The position numbers and the translations under genes were made by a program. Under the pieces are notes generated by a model. The model was given only the letters and a program-made list of their open reading frames with translations, was not told the DNA's origin and did not search any database. Shown one piece after another: positions 27,151 through 36,018 of a stretch of 64,000 bases of DNA (position 1 is its first letter; every line of letters begins with the position of its first letter). Source of the stretch: Sphingorhabdus lacus (lineage in GTDB: Bacteria > Pseudomonadota > Alphaproteobacteria > Sphingomonadales > Sphingomonadaceae); NCBI RefSeq assembly GCF_009768975.1, contig NZ_CP035733.1, positions 1,736,001 through 1,800,000 on the forward strand, given 5' to 3'.

Positions 27151-28548
27151 ATGAGAGTTTCCAGACGCGGACTCATTTCTAGCGCCATTACGTTGGCTAC
27201 ACTGACGGCGGCAGGCTCTGCTTCCGGGCGGGTCAGGCAGCGGCGAAAACCGAACTTCGTTTTCATTCTGGCTGACGATCTAGGTGCATTTGACTTGTCA
27301 TGTTACGGTCGCGAGGACTATCGAACCCCATATATCGACAGCATCGCCCGCAATGGGATGCGTTTCGATCGTGGCTATGCAAGTTCTAGTTCCTGCGCAC
27401 CAACCCGGGTTGGACTAATTTCTGGTCGCTACCAGAACCGCCTCTTGGCAGGCTCGGGCGAAGGTGGCGGATATACTAGGGGGAAAATCGGATATTCCGG
27501 CGATCTCCCTTCGCTGCCCGGTATGTTTAAGGCAGCAGGCTATCGCACGGGGTTGGTCGGGAAATGGGGCATCGGCGAACTTCCGGACTATGGGCCTCGC
27601 AAGAGCGGTTATGACGAGTTCTTCGGGCTTATGGGCGGTGGGATCGACTATTGGTCGCACGATTTCCTCGACCCGCTGACGCCGGGTCCGCGGCACCCAG
27701 ATCTTTATGATAACGAAACCCCGGTCAAACTGGATGGCTATTCGACGGACCTCTTTTCAGACCGGGCCTCTGATTTCATAATGCGCAACGCCAAGCAGCC
27801 TTTTATGCTGTCGCTGCACTACACCGCCCCGCATTGGCCCTGGCAGACACGAACCGAACGCGGGTCGCCGCGAATGACTGACATGCACTATGAAGGCGGC
27901 TCCCCCGCGATCTACCGCGACATGGTTTTGGCGATGGATCAGGGCATTGGCCGGGTGCTCGATACCCTGCGCAAGCACCGCCTTGATCGCGATACCGTGA
28001 TCATCTTCACCAGCGACAATGGCGGCGAGCGATTCTCCAAGATGTGGCCGCTGCGGGGCGGAAAGGGCGATCTCTGGGAGGGCGGTACACGGGTTCCGCT
28101 GATCGTAAGCTGGCCAGGCCGGATTGAAGCTGGCACGGTTTCTCGTCAGATAGCGATCTCGATGGACTTTCTGCCGACAATGGCTGCGCTCGCCGGAATT
28201 TCGACCGATCCCTCTTTTCCACCCGATGGAATCGATCTTTCGCCGCAGCTCTTCGGCGCCCCTCCGATCGAGCGGACGCTGTTCTGGATGACGCCGGGCG
28301 ACCGTCTGGCCGCATTATCCTATCCTTGGAAATTCATGCGCAACGGCACGCTCGAATATCTCTACAATCTCGACGAGGATCCGACCGAACATGCCAATTT
28401 CAAGACCAGGAACCCGGCCGTGTTCGCCGATCTGAAGGCGCGGACCCTTGCCTGGTCGGCACAAATGCAGAAGCCGATGCCCGCCGTGCCCAGAACCCTT
28501 GTCGATCAGGCCGAGGGACTCGAGACGCCCAGGCTTCCGGGCAAATAG
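27151..28548 (+). CDS. Type I sulfatase, Tat-exported
   Basis: A 465-residue alkaline-phosphatase-superfamily sulfatase that hydrolyses sulfate esters. The leader MRVSRRGLISSA...AGSASG is a likely twin-arginine signal. Metal residues D42-D43 lie in ILADDLG. The formylglycine motif is C82-A-P-T-R (cysteine type, needs an FGE activator), and a second metal site lies in FTSDNGG. The open frame reaches a GTG at 27079, but the ATG at 27151 has an AGAGGAGAA ribosome site and a clean signal sequence. It is divergent from the TonB receptors over an operator. Removal of a sulfate from an imported conjugate is the likely task; the substrate is unknown. Confidence 0.9.
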   Translation: MRVSRRGLISSAITLATLTAAGSASGRVRQRRKPNFVFILADDLGAFDLSCYGREDYRTPYIDSIARNGMRFDRGYASSSSCAPTRVGLISGRYQNRLLAGSGEGGGYTRGKIGYSGDLPSLPGMFKAAGYRTGLVGKWGIGELPDYGPRKSGYDEFFGLMGGGIDYWSHDFLDPLTPGPRHPDLYDNETPVKLDGYSTDLFSDRASDFIMRNAKQPFMLSLHYTAPHWPWQTRTERGSPRMTDMHYEGGSPAIYRDMVLAMDQGIGRVLDTLRKHRLDRDTVIIFTSDNGGERFSKMWPLRGGKGDLWEGGTRVPLIVSWPGRIEAGTVSRQIAISMDFLPTMAALAGISTDPSFPPDGIDLSPQLFGAPPIERTLFWMTPGDRLAALSYPWKFMRNGTLEYLYNLDEDPTEHANFKTRNPAVFADLKARTLAWSAQMQKPMPAVPRTLVDQAEGLETPRLPGK

Positions 28549-28698
28549 GCGAATCAGTTCGCGGAGTCGGAGGCCCGTCTGCAGGCTCATAAACGCGCAG
28601 CCACAACTATTTGGCACGATCCCGCTATTGGGCCGCCGCAAGGCATCGAGTACACTTGCACCAGCGGCGCACAATTGCCGCATCACATTGGCTATCAG

Positions 28699-29061
28699 TC
28701 ACAAACGCGTACCTTGGTAGTGCTGCATTTTCCAACCGCCGTCGCGCCGCGCCCATAGGACTATGCTGCGTCCTTCGGCGGATTGAATGTTCCCACCTGG
28801 GACAACGACTTGGAGGATGATACGGCCAGTCACGACGGCGACGTTCTCGGAAAGCATCCGCACCGCCATTTCGGGCTGGGTCACTGCCTGATATCGATAG
28901 GTCCTGTCGCGGACACGTGCTAGATATTCAGCCTTAGTTTCGAGCAGCCCGTTGGTGTGAACATAGAGCGCCTCGTCGTCGATCAACTCATCTAGCGCGG
29001 TGAGATCACACGCAACCATCGCGGCGCGGCGACGAGCTTCGATTTCTTCGATTTCGGTCAT
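28699..29061 (-). CDS. SnoaL-like / DUF4440 NTF2-fold protein
   Basis: A 120-residue single-domain protein with the NTF2-like pattern. An N-terminal helix pair EIEARRRAAMVACDLTALDELIDDEALYVHTNG is followed by strands RTYRYQAV and a C-terminal VLWARRDGGWKMQHYQ strand. Such proteins act as small hydratases, isomerases or ligand carriers; catalytic residues cannot be assigned here. It is the last gene of the minus-strand unit that begins at the TetR regulator. The gap of 239 bp to the upstream enoyl-CoA hydratase shows no gene. It is convergent with the sulfatase. Confidence 0.75.
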   Translation of the reverse strand: MTEIEEIEARRRAAMVACDLTALDELIDDEALYVHTNGLLETKAEYLARVRDRTYRYQAVTQPEMAVRMLSENVAVVTGRIILQVVVPGGNIQSAEGRSIVLWARRDGGWKMQHYQGTRL

Positions 29062-29300
29062 GGTATCAGCCTGAAGTGTTGAAGCCGACTGGCGCTGGAT
29101 GCCAGAGAAATTGCCGCGATCTTCCTACTTGCACACGGGCTTCGTGGCGTGGCAGAGTTGGGCATTGTCATCAGACAGCCTTCCAAAGCCCACTTATTAG
29201 CCGGATGTTTTCCAAGGGTCACGGCTCATCATCTCCCTCTTTAACTCAACAGCGAAAAGCACGACCGCTCTTCATTCGCAATGCATTGACGGGTTCACGC

Positions 29301-30098
29301 CTAGTCCGAAAAACTTGGACCGCGACGCTCAGTAAAGGCCGACACAGCCTCCTCATGATCAGGCGTCGTGTGCGCCAGGGCCTGCATCGCGGCTGATAGT
29401 TCGAGCGTGTCGGCTAGCGTCGTGCCATGGGCCTTGCGCAGCAGGCGTTTTGTCATCCGGACCGCGTGCCTCGGGTTGCCCGCGATCATATTGGCGATGT
29501 CGATCGCCTCGGAAAGCAGGTCGTCGGGACCGACGACCCTCGACACCAGGCCGCAAGCGAGCGCTTGAGCTGCGCTCAGAACCTCGCCGGTCAACGCCAT
29601 CTCACATGCCTTTGAAAAGCCCACGATCCTTGGCAGGAGCCATGCACCACCGTCGCCAGGGACGAGGCCAACCTTTACGAAACTCTCAGCGAAGACTGCC
29701 TTCTCCGACGCAATCCGGACATCGCACATGCACGCAAGATCGCAGCCTGCGCCAATAGCAGGGCCGTTGACTGCCGCGACGACGGGCACCTCCAGCGCTT
29801 CAAACAACATCGGCAACCGCTGGATGCCGCGCATATAGTTCGTTCGGGTGTTGACGGGAGCCTCGTCCCGCAATCCCTGTCCCGGTGCCATCTTCTTGAC
29901 GTCGCCGCCCGACGAAAAGGCCGACCCGGCGCCGGTCAAAATCACGGCTCGCACGGAGGGAGTCGCGTCGGCGTCGATCATCGCTTGCGCCAGCGCGTCG
30001 ATCATTTCGATGTCGGAAATGGGATTCCTCCTTTCGGGCGCGTTGAGCGTCACCTTGAGGACCGGTCCAATTTGCTCCTTGAGAACGAGATCAGTCAT
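29301..30098 (-). CDS. Enoyl-CoA hydratase/isomerase (crotonase) family protein
   Basis: A 265-residue crotonase-fold enzyme. The oxyanion-hole segments are SSGGDVKKM and NGPAIGAGCDLA, and FAESFVKVGLVPGDGG contains a glutamate at a catalytic position. Crotonases hydrate, isomerise or cleave CoA thioesters. It lies between an FAD monooxygenase and a SnoaL gene on the minus strand, consistent with a CoA-dependent step. Stop codon TAG at 29301; the ATG is preceded by a purine-rich stretch. Confidence 0.9.
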   Translation of the reverse strand: MTDLVLKEQIGPVLKVTLNAPERRNPISDIEMIDALAQAMIDADATPSVRAVILTGAGSAFSSGGDVKKMAPGQGLRDEAPVNTRTNYMRGIQRLPMLFEALEVPVVAAVNGPAIGAGCDLACMCDVRIASEKAVFAESFVKVGLVPGDGGAWLLPRIVGFSKACEMALTGEVLSAAQALACGLVSRVVGPDDLLSEAIDIANMIAGNPRHAVRMTKRLLRKAHGTTLADTLELSAAMQALAHTTPDHEEAVSAFTERRGPSFSD

Positions 30099-30207
30099 TT
30101 TTCGTCGATCCTGACTTGGTTTGCGCCAGCACCTTCTGCTGGGCTCGAGAAATTGATGCTCCGCTTGCGGCGTTCTGATTTTGCACTTCCGATTGCCATT
30201 TCCCGGC

Positions 30208-31512
30208 TCAGTCGATTTCTACCTTGCGAACCGCTTCGCCAAAATAGCTGGCCACTTCGCGTCGCCCGATTTCGGCCACATAGGCATCGGGTCGGATGAG
30301 GATGTGGGGAGAGTTCCGGCGGACAAGCTGGGTCGCGCCGGTGTGGCGCAAATGATCGAACAGCCGCGAACCATCGGGCAGCAAGCGGTCGGCGATCCGG
30401 TCGCCAGGGGCAAGCCCATCATCCGCTTCGCCGACATTCAACGGACTGTCGGGGTAGCCAAGCGAGAGATGATTGGTCAGATCGCCACGCTTGAGCGAGG
30501 CGTTGACATGGAGCGCGCCGGTGAGCTTGAGCATGGCCGCCGCAATCGGCAGCCGCTCCTTCTGGTAGGTGTCAAGCAGACCGTCATCGCCGGTCCGGAT
30601 CGATGCGGCCAGCTTCCAGCCGAGATTCCAGGCATCCTGCACACTGGTGTTCAACCCCTGCGCGCCCGAAGGCGGATGGATATGGGCGGCATCGCCGGAG
30701 AGAAACGCCCTGCCGACGCGGTACCGATCGACCATGCGTGTCTGGTGACGGTATTCGGATTGCCAGGCGACACGGGTCACGCGCTGGCCTGTGGTACGTC
30801 GCACGCCGGCTTCCAGCCCGGCCTCGGCGATCCTGCTGGACGATGCCAGCTGGAACAGGTTGCTCACCGGCAGCGGACACAGCAAGGCCGGTCCAGTGCG
30901 GTTGAGCGGCCAGACATGCCAGAACTCGCGATCTAGGTCTTCGATCTCGAGGTCGGCGACAACCATGGTCTTGCTGTCGAGCGAGGTGCCGAACATCTCA
31001 ACCCCCAGAAGACTTCGCAAGGTGCTGCGCCCACCATCACAGCCCACGATGTAGTCGGCCTTGATGGTCTCGCCGGTGGCAAGCTCGGCGGTCACCCCCT
31101 CGGGAGACTGGGCAATGCCGACGAGGGCGGAATCATACTCGACCCGGCCACCAAGTTCGGTGAATCGGGTGAGCAGGATCTCGTTGGTCCGCCATTGCGG
31201 GATCATGAGCATGTTGGGAAAGGGACGGTCGACTGTTGCCTGGTGGCGGCTGCCAATCGAGAACAGCGGCAGGCCAAGCGGACCAGCATGGAGCTTGAAG
31301 CGGGGATACAGCCTGCTCGAGGCCACCATGTCTTCGGCAACGCCAATGAGGTCGAAGATCTCGAGCGTGCGCGGCTGAACCCCTTTGCCGCGCGATCCCT
31401 CGAAAGCAGCACTGCCTTTTTCGACCAGCCTGATCTCAACGCCGCGCCGCAGCAGTTCGATCCCCAGCACGAGGCCGGTCGGGCCTGCGCCCACGATCAG
31501 GACCTGGGTCAC
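30208..31512 (-). CDS. FAD-dependent aromatic-ring monooxygenase (PheA/TfdB type)
   Basis: A 434-residue flavoprotein with the Rossmann motif VGAGPTGLVLGIELLRRG, a central DYIVGCDGGRSTLR, and the FAD ribityl-binding motif FLSGDAAHIHPPSGAQGLNTSVQDAWNLGWKLA. These define class A flavoprotein hydroxylases that add one oxygen to phenols or related rings with NAD(P)H. It is shorter than the usual 500-600 residues but retains the C-terminal PDGSRLFDHLR and IRPDAYVAEI region. Its start overlaps the stop of the GST-like gene by 4 bases, indicating coupling. Confidence 0.88.
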   Translation of the reverse strand: MTQVLIVGAGPTGLVLGIELLRRGVEIRLVEKGSAAFEGSRGKGVQPRTLEIFDLIGVAEDMVASSRLYPRFKLHAGPLGLPLFSIGSRHQATVDRPFPNMLMIPQWRTNEILLTRFTELGGRVEYDSALVGIAQSPEGVTAELATGETIKADYIVGCDGGRSTLRSLLGVEMFGTSLDSKTMVVADLEIEDLDREFWHVWPLNRTGPALLCPLPVSNLFQLASSSRIAEAGLEAGVRRTTGQRVTRVAWQSEYRHQTRMVDRYRVGRAFLSGDAAHIHPPSGAQGLNTSVQDAWNLGWKLAASIRTGDDGLLDTYQKERLPIAAAMLKLTGALHVNASLKRGDLTNHLSLGYPDSPLNVGEADDGLAPGDRIADRLLPDGSRLFDHLRHTGATQLVRRNSPHILIRPDAYVAEIGRREVASYFGEAVRKVEID

Positions 31513-32429
31513 TGCGTAGCTCCTGGCAGATTTCCCATTCGCGACCGGTAATCAGACGCACGGTCCAGCCCTACCACCTGTACAAGGTCGGTGCCACGTA
31601 GCCGTTGCACCGCGTGCAACAGCTTCGTGATCAAACCGACTCCACGCGGCCAGCGCACTTCTCCACTCAGATCCTTCCGAGCATCGAGCGCATCGAACCA
31701 TTCGCCCATACGTGGATGCAGGTGATGCAGAGGATAGGATGCCTCGCACAAGCGCCTGACGTAGATGTACCAGGCTATGTCGAGCAGCGTCAGCTGGTTG
31801 CCGAGTAGGAAATACTGGCCTTCGAGTCGACCGTCAAACTGTTCGAGCACGCACCGAAACCGATCGAATGCCAGCCGAGCGCGCTCGTCGCTTACCCCGT
31901 TGTTCCTGATCATCTCGCGCCAGAATTCGGCTTCGCGCGCCTTGTCCGGATCGACCGCGCCTTGGACACTGCCAGAGCCCAGACCTTCATACTTGCGGAT
32001 CTCACTTTCGGGCTTTTTCGCGAGGAACGACGGCACGACGAACCGCATCGTCAGGGCCCTGATGTCCAGGTGTAGATTGTCCTCCTCGCGCAGCAAGCGG
32101 TGCATCTCTTCCTTGCGATCTGCTGGAATCAGCACTGGCTCGGGAAATGCTTCTTCCAGGTATTCGAGGATATCGTTGCTCTCCACGATCACCTTGCCAT
32201 CATGCACCAACGCCGGCACAAGGCCCCTTGGGTTGATCCCCATGTACCAAGGCGTGACATGCTCCCCTTTGGCAAGGCTGATGTGGTGCGAGGTCCAGTC
32301 AATGCCCTTAAGGCGCAGGAAAATCCGGACCTTCTGCGAGCAGGACGAACCCTGGAAGTGAAACAAGTGCAACCCTCGCCAGTCCAGCACTTCCTTGGTC
32401 AGCACATCACTGTCGTGCAGCATTACCAT
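31509..32429 (-). CDS. Glutathione S-transferase-like protein with a zeta-type N-terminus
   Basis: A 306-residue GST. The N-terminal thioredoxin-like domain begins near residue 18, and FQGSSCSQKVRIFLRLKGI resembles the SSCxxRVR signature of maleylpyruvate/maleylacetoacetate isomerases. NPRGLVPALVHDGK and VIVESNDILEYLEE bind the glutathione backbone. The C-terminal helical domain is longer than in a typical 215-residue zeta GST. It is coupled by a 4-base overlap with the FAD monooxygenase. An isomerase or ether-cleaving (LigF-like) role is possible; the assignment is tentative beyond GST fold. Confidence 0.78.
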   Translation of the reverse strand: MVMLHDSDVLTKEVLDWRGLHLFHFQGSSCSQKVRIFLRLKGIDWTSHHISLAKGEHVTPWYMGINPRGLVPALVHDGKVIVESNDILEYLEEAFPEPVLIPADRKEEMHRLLREEDNLHLDIRALTMRFVVPSFLAKKPESEIRKYEGLGSGSVQGAVDPDKAREAEFWREMIRNNGVSDERARLAFDRFRCVLEQFDGRLEGQYFLLGNQLTLLDIAWYIYVRRLCEASYPLHHLHPRMGEWFDALDARKDLSGEVRWPRGVGLITKLLHAVQRLRGTDLVQVVGLDRASDYRSRMGNLPGATQ

Positions 32430-32474
32430 AGGCGGTTTCTCTCTAGTTTTTGGGCACCGAGCAGATCGTTTTGG

Positions 32475-33272
32475 TTACCTCGGAGCGATGAAAACAGTTT
32501 GCAAACCCCTTGCGTAAACCCCCTTTTCATCAGCAAACAGCGTATGTGCGGTCCCGTGGCCGTTGCCCGCCGTGTGGGTTTCGGCGTCAAGCAGGAACCA
32601 ATCGCCGACCGGCATCCTCATGAACTGAACTGTGATATCGAGATTGGGCATGGCCCATTCCGTCGGGCGCAGCGCATTACCAAAGCCATGGCCGAAATCG
32701 GCGAACAAACACGCTTTTACAAAGTTCGACGGCGTTTCCCCAGAAATCACTTCGCCGTCGGTCATGGTCATCCACCACACAGCCCGCCCGGGCACACCCG
32801 GATCGCCGCTGACGCGCCGAAAGGTAACCGAACCGCCCATTTGCGCAAGCTCCGGTACTTTCCCCGATGGCATGTCCTCCGGCTTGGGATAGTTTGAAGG
32901 CATAGCAAAATCAGGAGTCGTCAGACGGCGGACGCGCAAAACATGAGCTTGTGCTACGACCTCGCCATTAGCCAGCAGGCTGATGCAGTGAAGTTTGGTT
33001 TGCGCCCCGTCACGCAAGACCTTGATCGAGCGGGACAGCGGCAAATTGGGAACCTTCCCAAAGATATCAAGTTGGAATCGCGCGATTGCGAACCTTTCGT
33101 TGAGATCGGAATCTTCCGCGCAGGATGCCAGCAGACAGCTTGTCGGGCCTCCGGCAATCCATTTGTCGCCATGCCAAGGACTACGCGCCAAATCGGTTGG
33201 AACGAATTTCTCTCCATCTCGAAAAAAATAAACGTTTGGGACAAGGCGTGGCCTTGCGTTGGGTAATGACAC
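32475..33272 (-). CDS. Acyl-CoA thioesterase-like double-hotdog protein
   Basis: A 265-residue TesB-like thioesterase-superfamily protein. SPWHGDKWIAGGPTSCLLA opens the first hotdog, and the second hotdog ends PNLDITVQFMRMPVGDWFLLDAET followed by GRGTAHTLFADEKGVYARG-type segments. Starts with GTG at 33272, preceded by GGAG at a spacing of about 9. It is immediately downstream of the TetR gene on the same strand and probably part of the same unit. It may release free CoA from dead-end acyl-CoAs; the physiological substrate is unknown. Confidence 0.8.
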   Translation of the reverse strand: MSLPNARPRLVPNVYFFRDGEKFVPTDLARSPWHGDKWIAGGPTSCLLASCAEDSDLNERFAIARFQLDIFGKVPNLPLSRSIKVLRDGAQTKLHCISLLANGEVVAQAHVLRVRRLTTPDFAMPSNYPKPEDMPSGKVPELAQMGGSVTFRRVSGDPGVPGRAVWWMTMTDGEVISGETPSNFVKACLFADFGHGFGNALRPTEWAMPNLDITVQFMRMPVGDWFLLDAETHTAGNGHGTAHTLFADEKGVYARGLQTVFIAPR

Positions 33273-33345
33273 TAGACTTACTCCGAGACTTCAAGTTTGA
33301 GTCAATGCACACGCAGTCTAAGTGTCTCAAAAGGGATGATGGCCC

Positions 33346-33936
33346 CTATTTTTTTGAACGAGTAGAACCGCGCATAAATAAAGACCAATTGGCTTCAATA
33401 ACTTCTTCTTCAGACAAACCTTTCTTTTTCTCTACAAACCATTTGCTCGGACCGAGAGCAAGAGCGATGAATGACCGGGCAATCAACTCCAATGGAATGT
33501 CATCGCGTAGTTCACCCGACTTTTGCGCATCGGTGATCAATGATTTGATAAAAGAAAGATATTCTCCAGCTAAACGATCAATTTCGTCACGATCGGTTAA
33601 CCGGTGACGTTCTCCATCGATAATCCTGACCTCGTGACGGTGCTCAATCGCAAAATGCGTATGAAAGCGGAACAGTTCGCGTAGCTGATCGAGCGATGCA
33701 GCCTTTCCAGCGGCGATCCGCCGCGCTTCGTCAAGGGCGCGTTCGTGGTTACGCCGGACAATCGCCTGCAGGATTGCGGCTTTGCTTGAACCGTATTTGT
33801 AGAGCGTCGGTTTGGAAATACCGAGGCGGTTGGCCAATTCGTCCGTACTGGTCTCATGAAAGCCCTTCTCAGCGAAAAGGTTGCTTGCAGCCTCAAGGAC
33901 TGAATCAGTCAATTCCTCTTGTCGGCTCCGTCCCAT
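33346..33936 (-). CDS. TetR family transcriptional regulator, candidate master repressor of the cluster
   Basis: A 196-residue TetR-type protein. The N-terminal helix-turn-helix spans about residues 10-55, with TSTDELANRLGISKPTLYKYGSSKAAIL as the recognition region. The C-terminal ligand and dimer domain ends in a basic RGSTRSKK tail. It is the only transcription regulator gene seen in the 42-kb cluster. An operator copy lies 24 bp upstream, overlapping its own promoter, so autorepression is likely. By analogy with steroid regulators such as KstR and KstR2, the inducer may be a CoA thioester, but that is inference. Confidence 0.9.
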   Translation of the reverse strand: MGRSRQEELTDSVLEAASNLFAEKGFHETSTDELANRLGISKPTLYKYGSSKAAILQAIVRRNHERALDEARRIAAGKAASLDQLRELFRFHTHFAIEHRHEVRIIDGERHRLTDRDEIDRLAGEYLSFIKSLITDAQKSGELRDDIPLELIARSFIALALGPSKWFVEKKKGLSEEEVIEANWSLFMRGSTRSKK

Positions 33937-33959
33937 AACTATTCCTCATTCACAAAATG

Positions 33960-33978
33960 AAACTAACCCGTAAGTTTA
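33960..33978 (-). promoter_or_regulatory. Operator copy b, at the TetR gene (AAACTAACCCGTAAGTTTA)
   Basis: This copy lies 24 bp upstream of the TetR start. On the minus strand TTGACG (33983-33988) precedes it by 5 nt, so the promoter reads toward the TetR-thioesterase-GST-monooxygenase unit. This is the key copy for assigning the motif to this regulator. Confidence 0.78.
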
Positions 33979-34169
33979 GCTACGTCAAGCAGCTTGCACC
34001 TTTGGAAGGCAACCTTGGCACCGCACACCCGGTTCATTCCAAGGCCTTTGCTAAGGTCAAAACAGAGGTTTAGGGATTATCCGCGGAGGTTCCACCAAAA
34101 AATGGACCAGCCGGTTCCCGAGCAGAAGGACCAGTGCACAACAGAGCGGCATACAATTCGAAGCTGGCT

Positions 34170-35004
34170 TTACAGGATGAACTGATCACCAGAAGCCCGA
34201 ACCGTTATGTCGCCAATTGACACGCCCAGCGGCTGGTCGATGACGTGCAGTATCGCGTCGGCGATATAGTCGGGCGAGAGGCGGGCATAGGAAATCCCTT
34301 GGGAATCCATTAAGATAGTCTCCCCTACCCTCTTCGACTGCTAATAACATTTCTGCGAGCTCTCCGGCATTTTGACCCACGATCCCAACGCCTGCAGCAC
34401 GGTTGATAACTGATCCGGTTAAACCCGTTCCAGGAACTCCGGTGGGCTTCACTACGGAGACTTTGATCTTGCCCCTCGTTTCAACCCGAAAGCTCTCGGA
34501 AAGAAAATTGACCGCGGTCTTGGTCGCACCATAGACGGCCGCGCCGACAACTGGGAAATTGCCGTAAATCGAACTGATATTGACGATCTGCCCACTGCCT
34601 TTTTCCATCATCGGATCATGTGCGGCAATCATGCCGTTGAGCACACCCTTGATGTTGACATCGATCACGCGATGCCAAGCCACATGGGCGGTTTCGTGAT
34701 CGCTGAAAAATGCCAGCGGCATAATTCCGCCGTTGTTGATCATCACATCGACCTGACCTAACGCGTTCACTGCGGCAGAGACCGGGGCCTTGTCGGCATC
34801 AAGCTCGGTCAAGTCGACCTGCTTGGCCAGGGCTTCGCCACCTGCTTCGCAGATCTGGGCCGCGACGGCTTCAGCCCCTTCGATATTCACGTCCCCCAGT
34901 GTGACCCGCGCACCACGCGCCGCAGCCTTTCGTGCGACGAGCTCGCCGAAACCACCACCGGCCCCGGTTATGACGACGGATTACCACGCAACATAGTCGT
35001 TCAT
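34170..35004 (-). pseudogene. Short-chain dehydrogenase pseudogene (nonsense plus frameshift)
   Basis: Read on the minus strand from ATG at 35004, the protein would start MNDYVAW and then meets TAA at codon 8, just before VVITGAGGGFGELVARKAAARG. Everything after is a recognisable SDR: cofactor motif GAGGGFG, NNGG, NISS and catalytic YGATK. Near 34310 the frame changes. The continuing open frame ends in a basic, unrelated tail, whereas the neighbouring frame gives a normal SDR C-terminus (MDSQGISYARLSPDYIADAI..., ending GDQFIL and TAA at 34170). Two independent lesions indicate loss of function. It lies downstream of the two acyl-CoA dehydrogenases and may once have been the hydroxyacyl dehydrogenase of that unit. 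Confidence 0.85.
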
Positions 35005-35027
35005 ACCGTGTATCCTTCCTTTAGGGC

Positions 35028-36005
35028 TTACGCTACCGGTGCTGCGGCATCGGACCGGCGGGTGATTTCCGGCCAAAAGCCGGTGCCACCTAGCCTCGAA
35101 ACGTGCCGACCGAGTTGGCTTGCCCAATAGGCGTCGTTACCGCAATCCCCGCGCCAGTCCATGAGCCGGCGCGTATAGTGGTTGAGCGCATATTCCATGG
35201 TAAAGCCAATTGCGCCGTGCAGTCGATGAGCTATAGGGAAGCACTTCTCGATCGCCATATTCGCCCGCAGTTTTGAAGCGGCAATTTCGAATACAGCACC
35301 ATCATCGAGCACATCGCCTTTGTCGAGCGCCGCAGCCATTGCCTGCCCGGCCACATTGATCGCCGCTGCTTCGACCGAAAATTCTGCCATGGCCTGCTGC
35401 ACGGCCTGGAAACGCCCCAGCGCCTTGCCAAACTGGACTCGCGTGTTGACGTGCTCAAGCGTCAACTCGAACGCCGATTCGAGCGCACCGGCCGACTGTG
35501 CCACAAGGGCAAAGGCACCCAATGCGGCTAGATCTGCATTGCACTGTGCGCTCGCTATTGGTACGCCAATCGGACGAATTATGTCGAATGGTTCTCCTGC
35601 GAGAGAGTTGCCTTCGATGACCTCGCTCGCGGCCACTTCGATGAGCCTGAGTTCGTAATCGTCTACGAAGATGACGCCGCTGCAATATCGTCCGAAACTA
35701 ACTTTGCCTTTGGTTCTTACTAATCCGATAGGACCAGCAGGCGGTGTTATCCCGGCATCGATCAAAAGCCGGTGCGCGATTATGGTGTCACCCAAAGGCG
35801 CAGATAGTGCATGCCGCCCCGCAATCCGCAACACGGCATAAACGTCACCCCAATCACCGCCAAATCCACCCATGTCCTCAGGGATCAACAATGACGCGAA
35901 GCCCGCTTCTTCAATCCTGGGCCAGATGGCATTAAAGTCGGCATCAGCTAAATCCGCGAACAGTCCCTCCGCCATGTTGCATAGCAACTGCCTGAACTCG
36001 CTCAT
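35028..36005 (-). CDS. Acyl-CoA dehydrogenase, short subunit of a pair
   Basis: A 325-residue acyl-CoA dehydrogenase. VQFGKALGRFQAVQQAMAEF is the FAD/dimer helix and LHGAIGFTMEYALNHYTRR the C-terminal helix. It is shorter than the 380-400 residue norm and lacks a clear GxSEPxxGSD segment. It starts at 36005 (GAGGAG site) 14 bp after the long subunit gene (36019-37176). Such long/short adjacent pairs are typical of the alpha2beta2 heterotetrameric dehydrogenases of steroid and cyclic-acid degradation (ChsE1-ChsE2, FadE26-FadE27). Which subunit carries the catalytic base was not resolved. Confidence 0.85.
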   Translation of the reverse strand: MSEFRQLLCNMAEGLFADLADADFNAIWPRIEEAGFASLLIPEDMGGFGGDWGDVYAVLRIAGRHALSAPLGDTIIAHRLLIDAGITPPAGPIGLVRTKGKVSFGRYCSGVIFVDDYELRLIEVAASEVIEGNSLAGEPFDIIRPIGVPIASAQCNADLAALGAFALVAQSAGALESAFELTLEHVNTRVQFGKALGRFQAVQQAMAEFSVEAAAINVAGQAMAAALDKGDVLDDGAVFEIAASKLRANMAIEKCFPIAHRLHGAIGFTMEYALNHYTRRLMDWRGDCGNDAYWASQLGRHVSRLGGTGFWPEITRRSDAAAPVA

Positions 36006-36018
36006 GTCCAATCGCTCC

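Noticed and set aside
29062-29300. Possible small gene between SnoaL and crotonase genes (plus-strand open frame)
   Set aside because: Basic, repeat-free translation with no motif and no good ribosome site; treated as non-coding.
33274-33300. GACTTACTC...GAGACTTC resembling the operator near the thioesterase start
   Set aside because: Arms differ from the consensus at many positions and the segment coincides with the ribosome binding region of the thioesterase gene; no TTGAC box stands before it.
33994-34185. 63-codon plus-strand open frame beside the TetR operator
   Set aside because: No recognisable motif, atypical composition and overlap with the 3' end of the SDR pseudogene.
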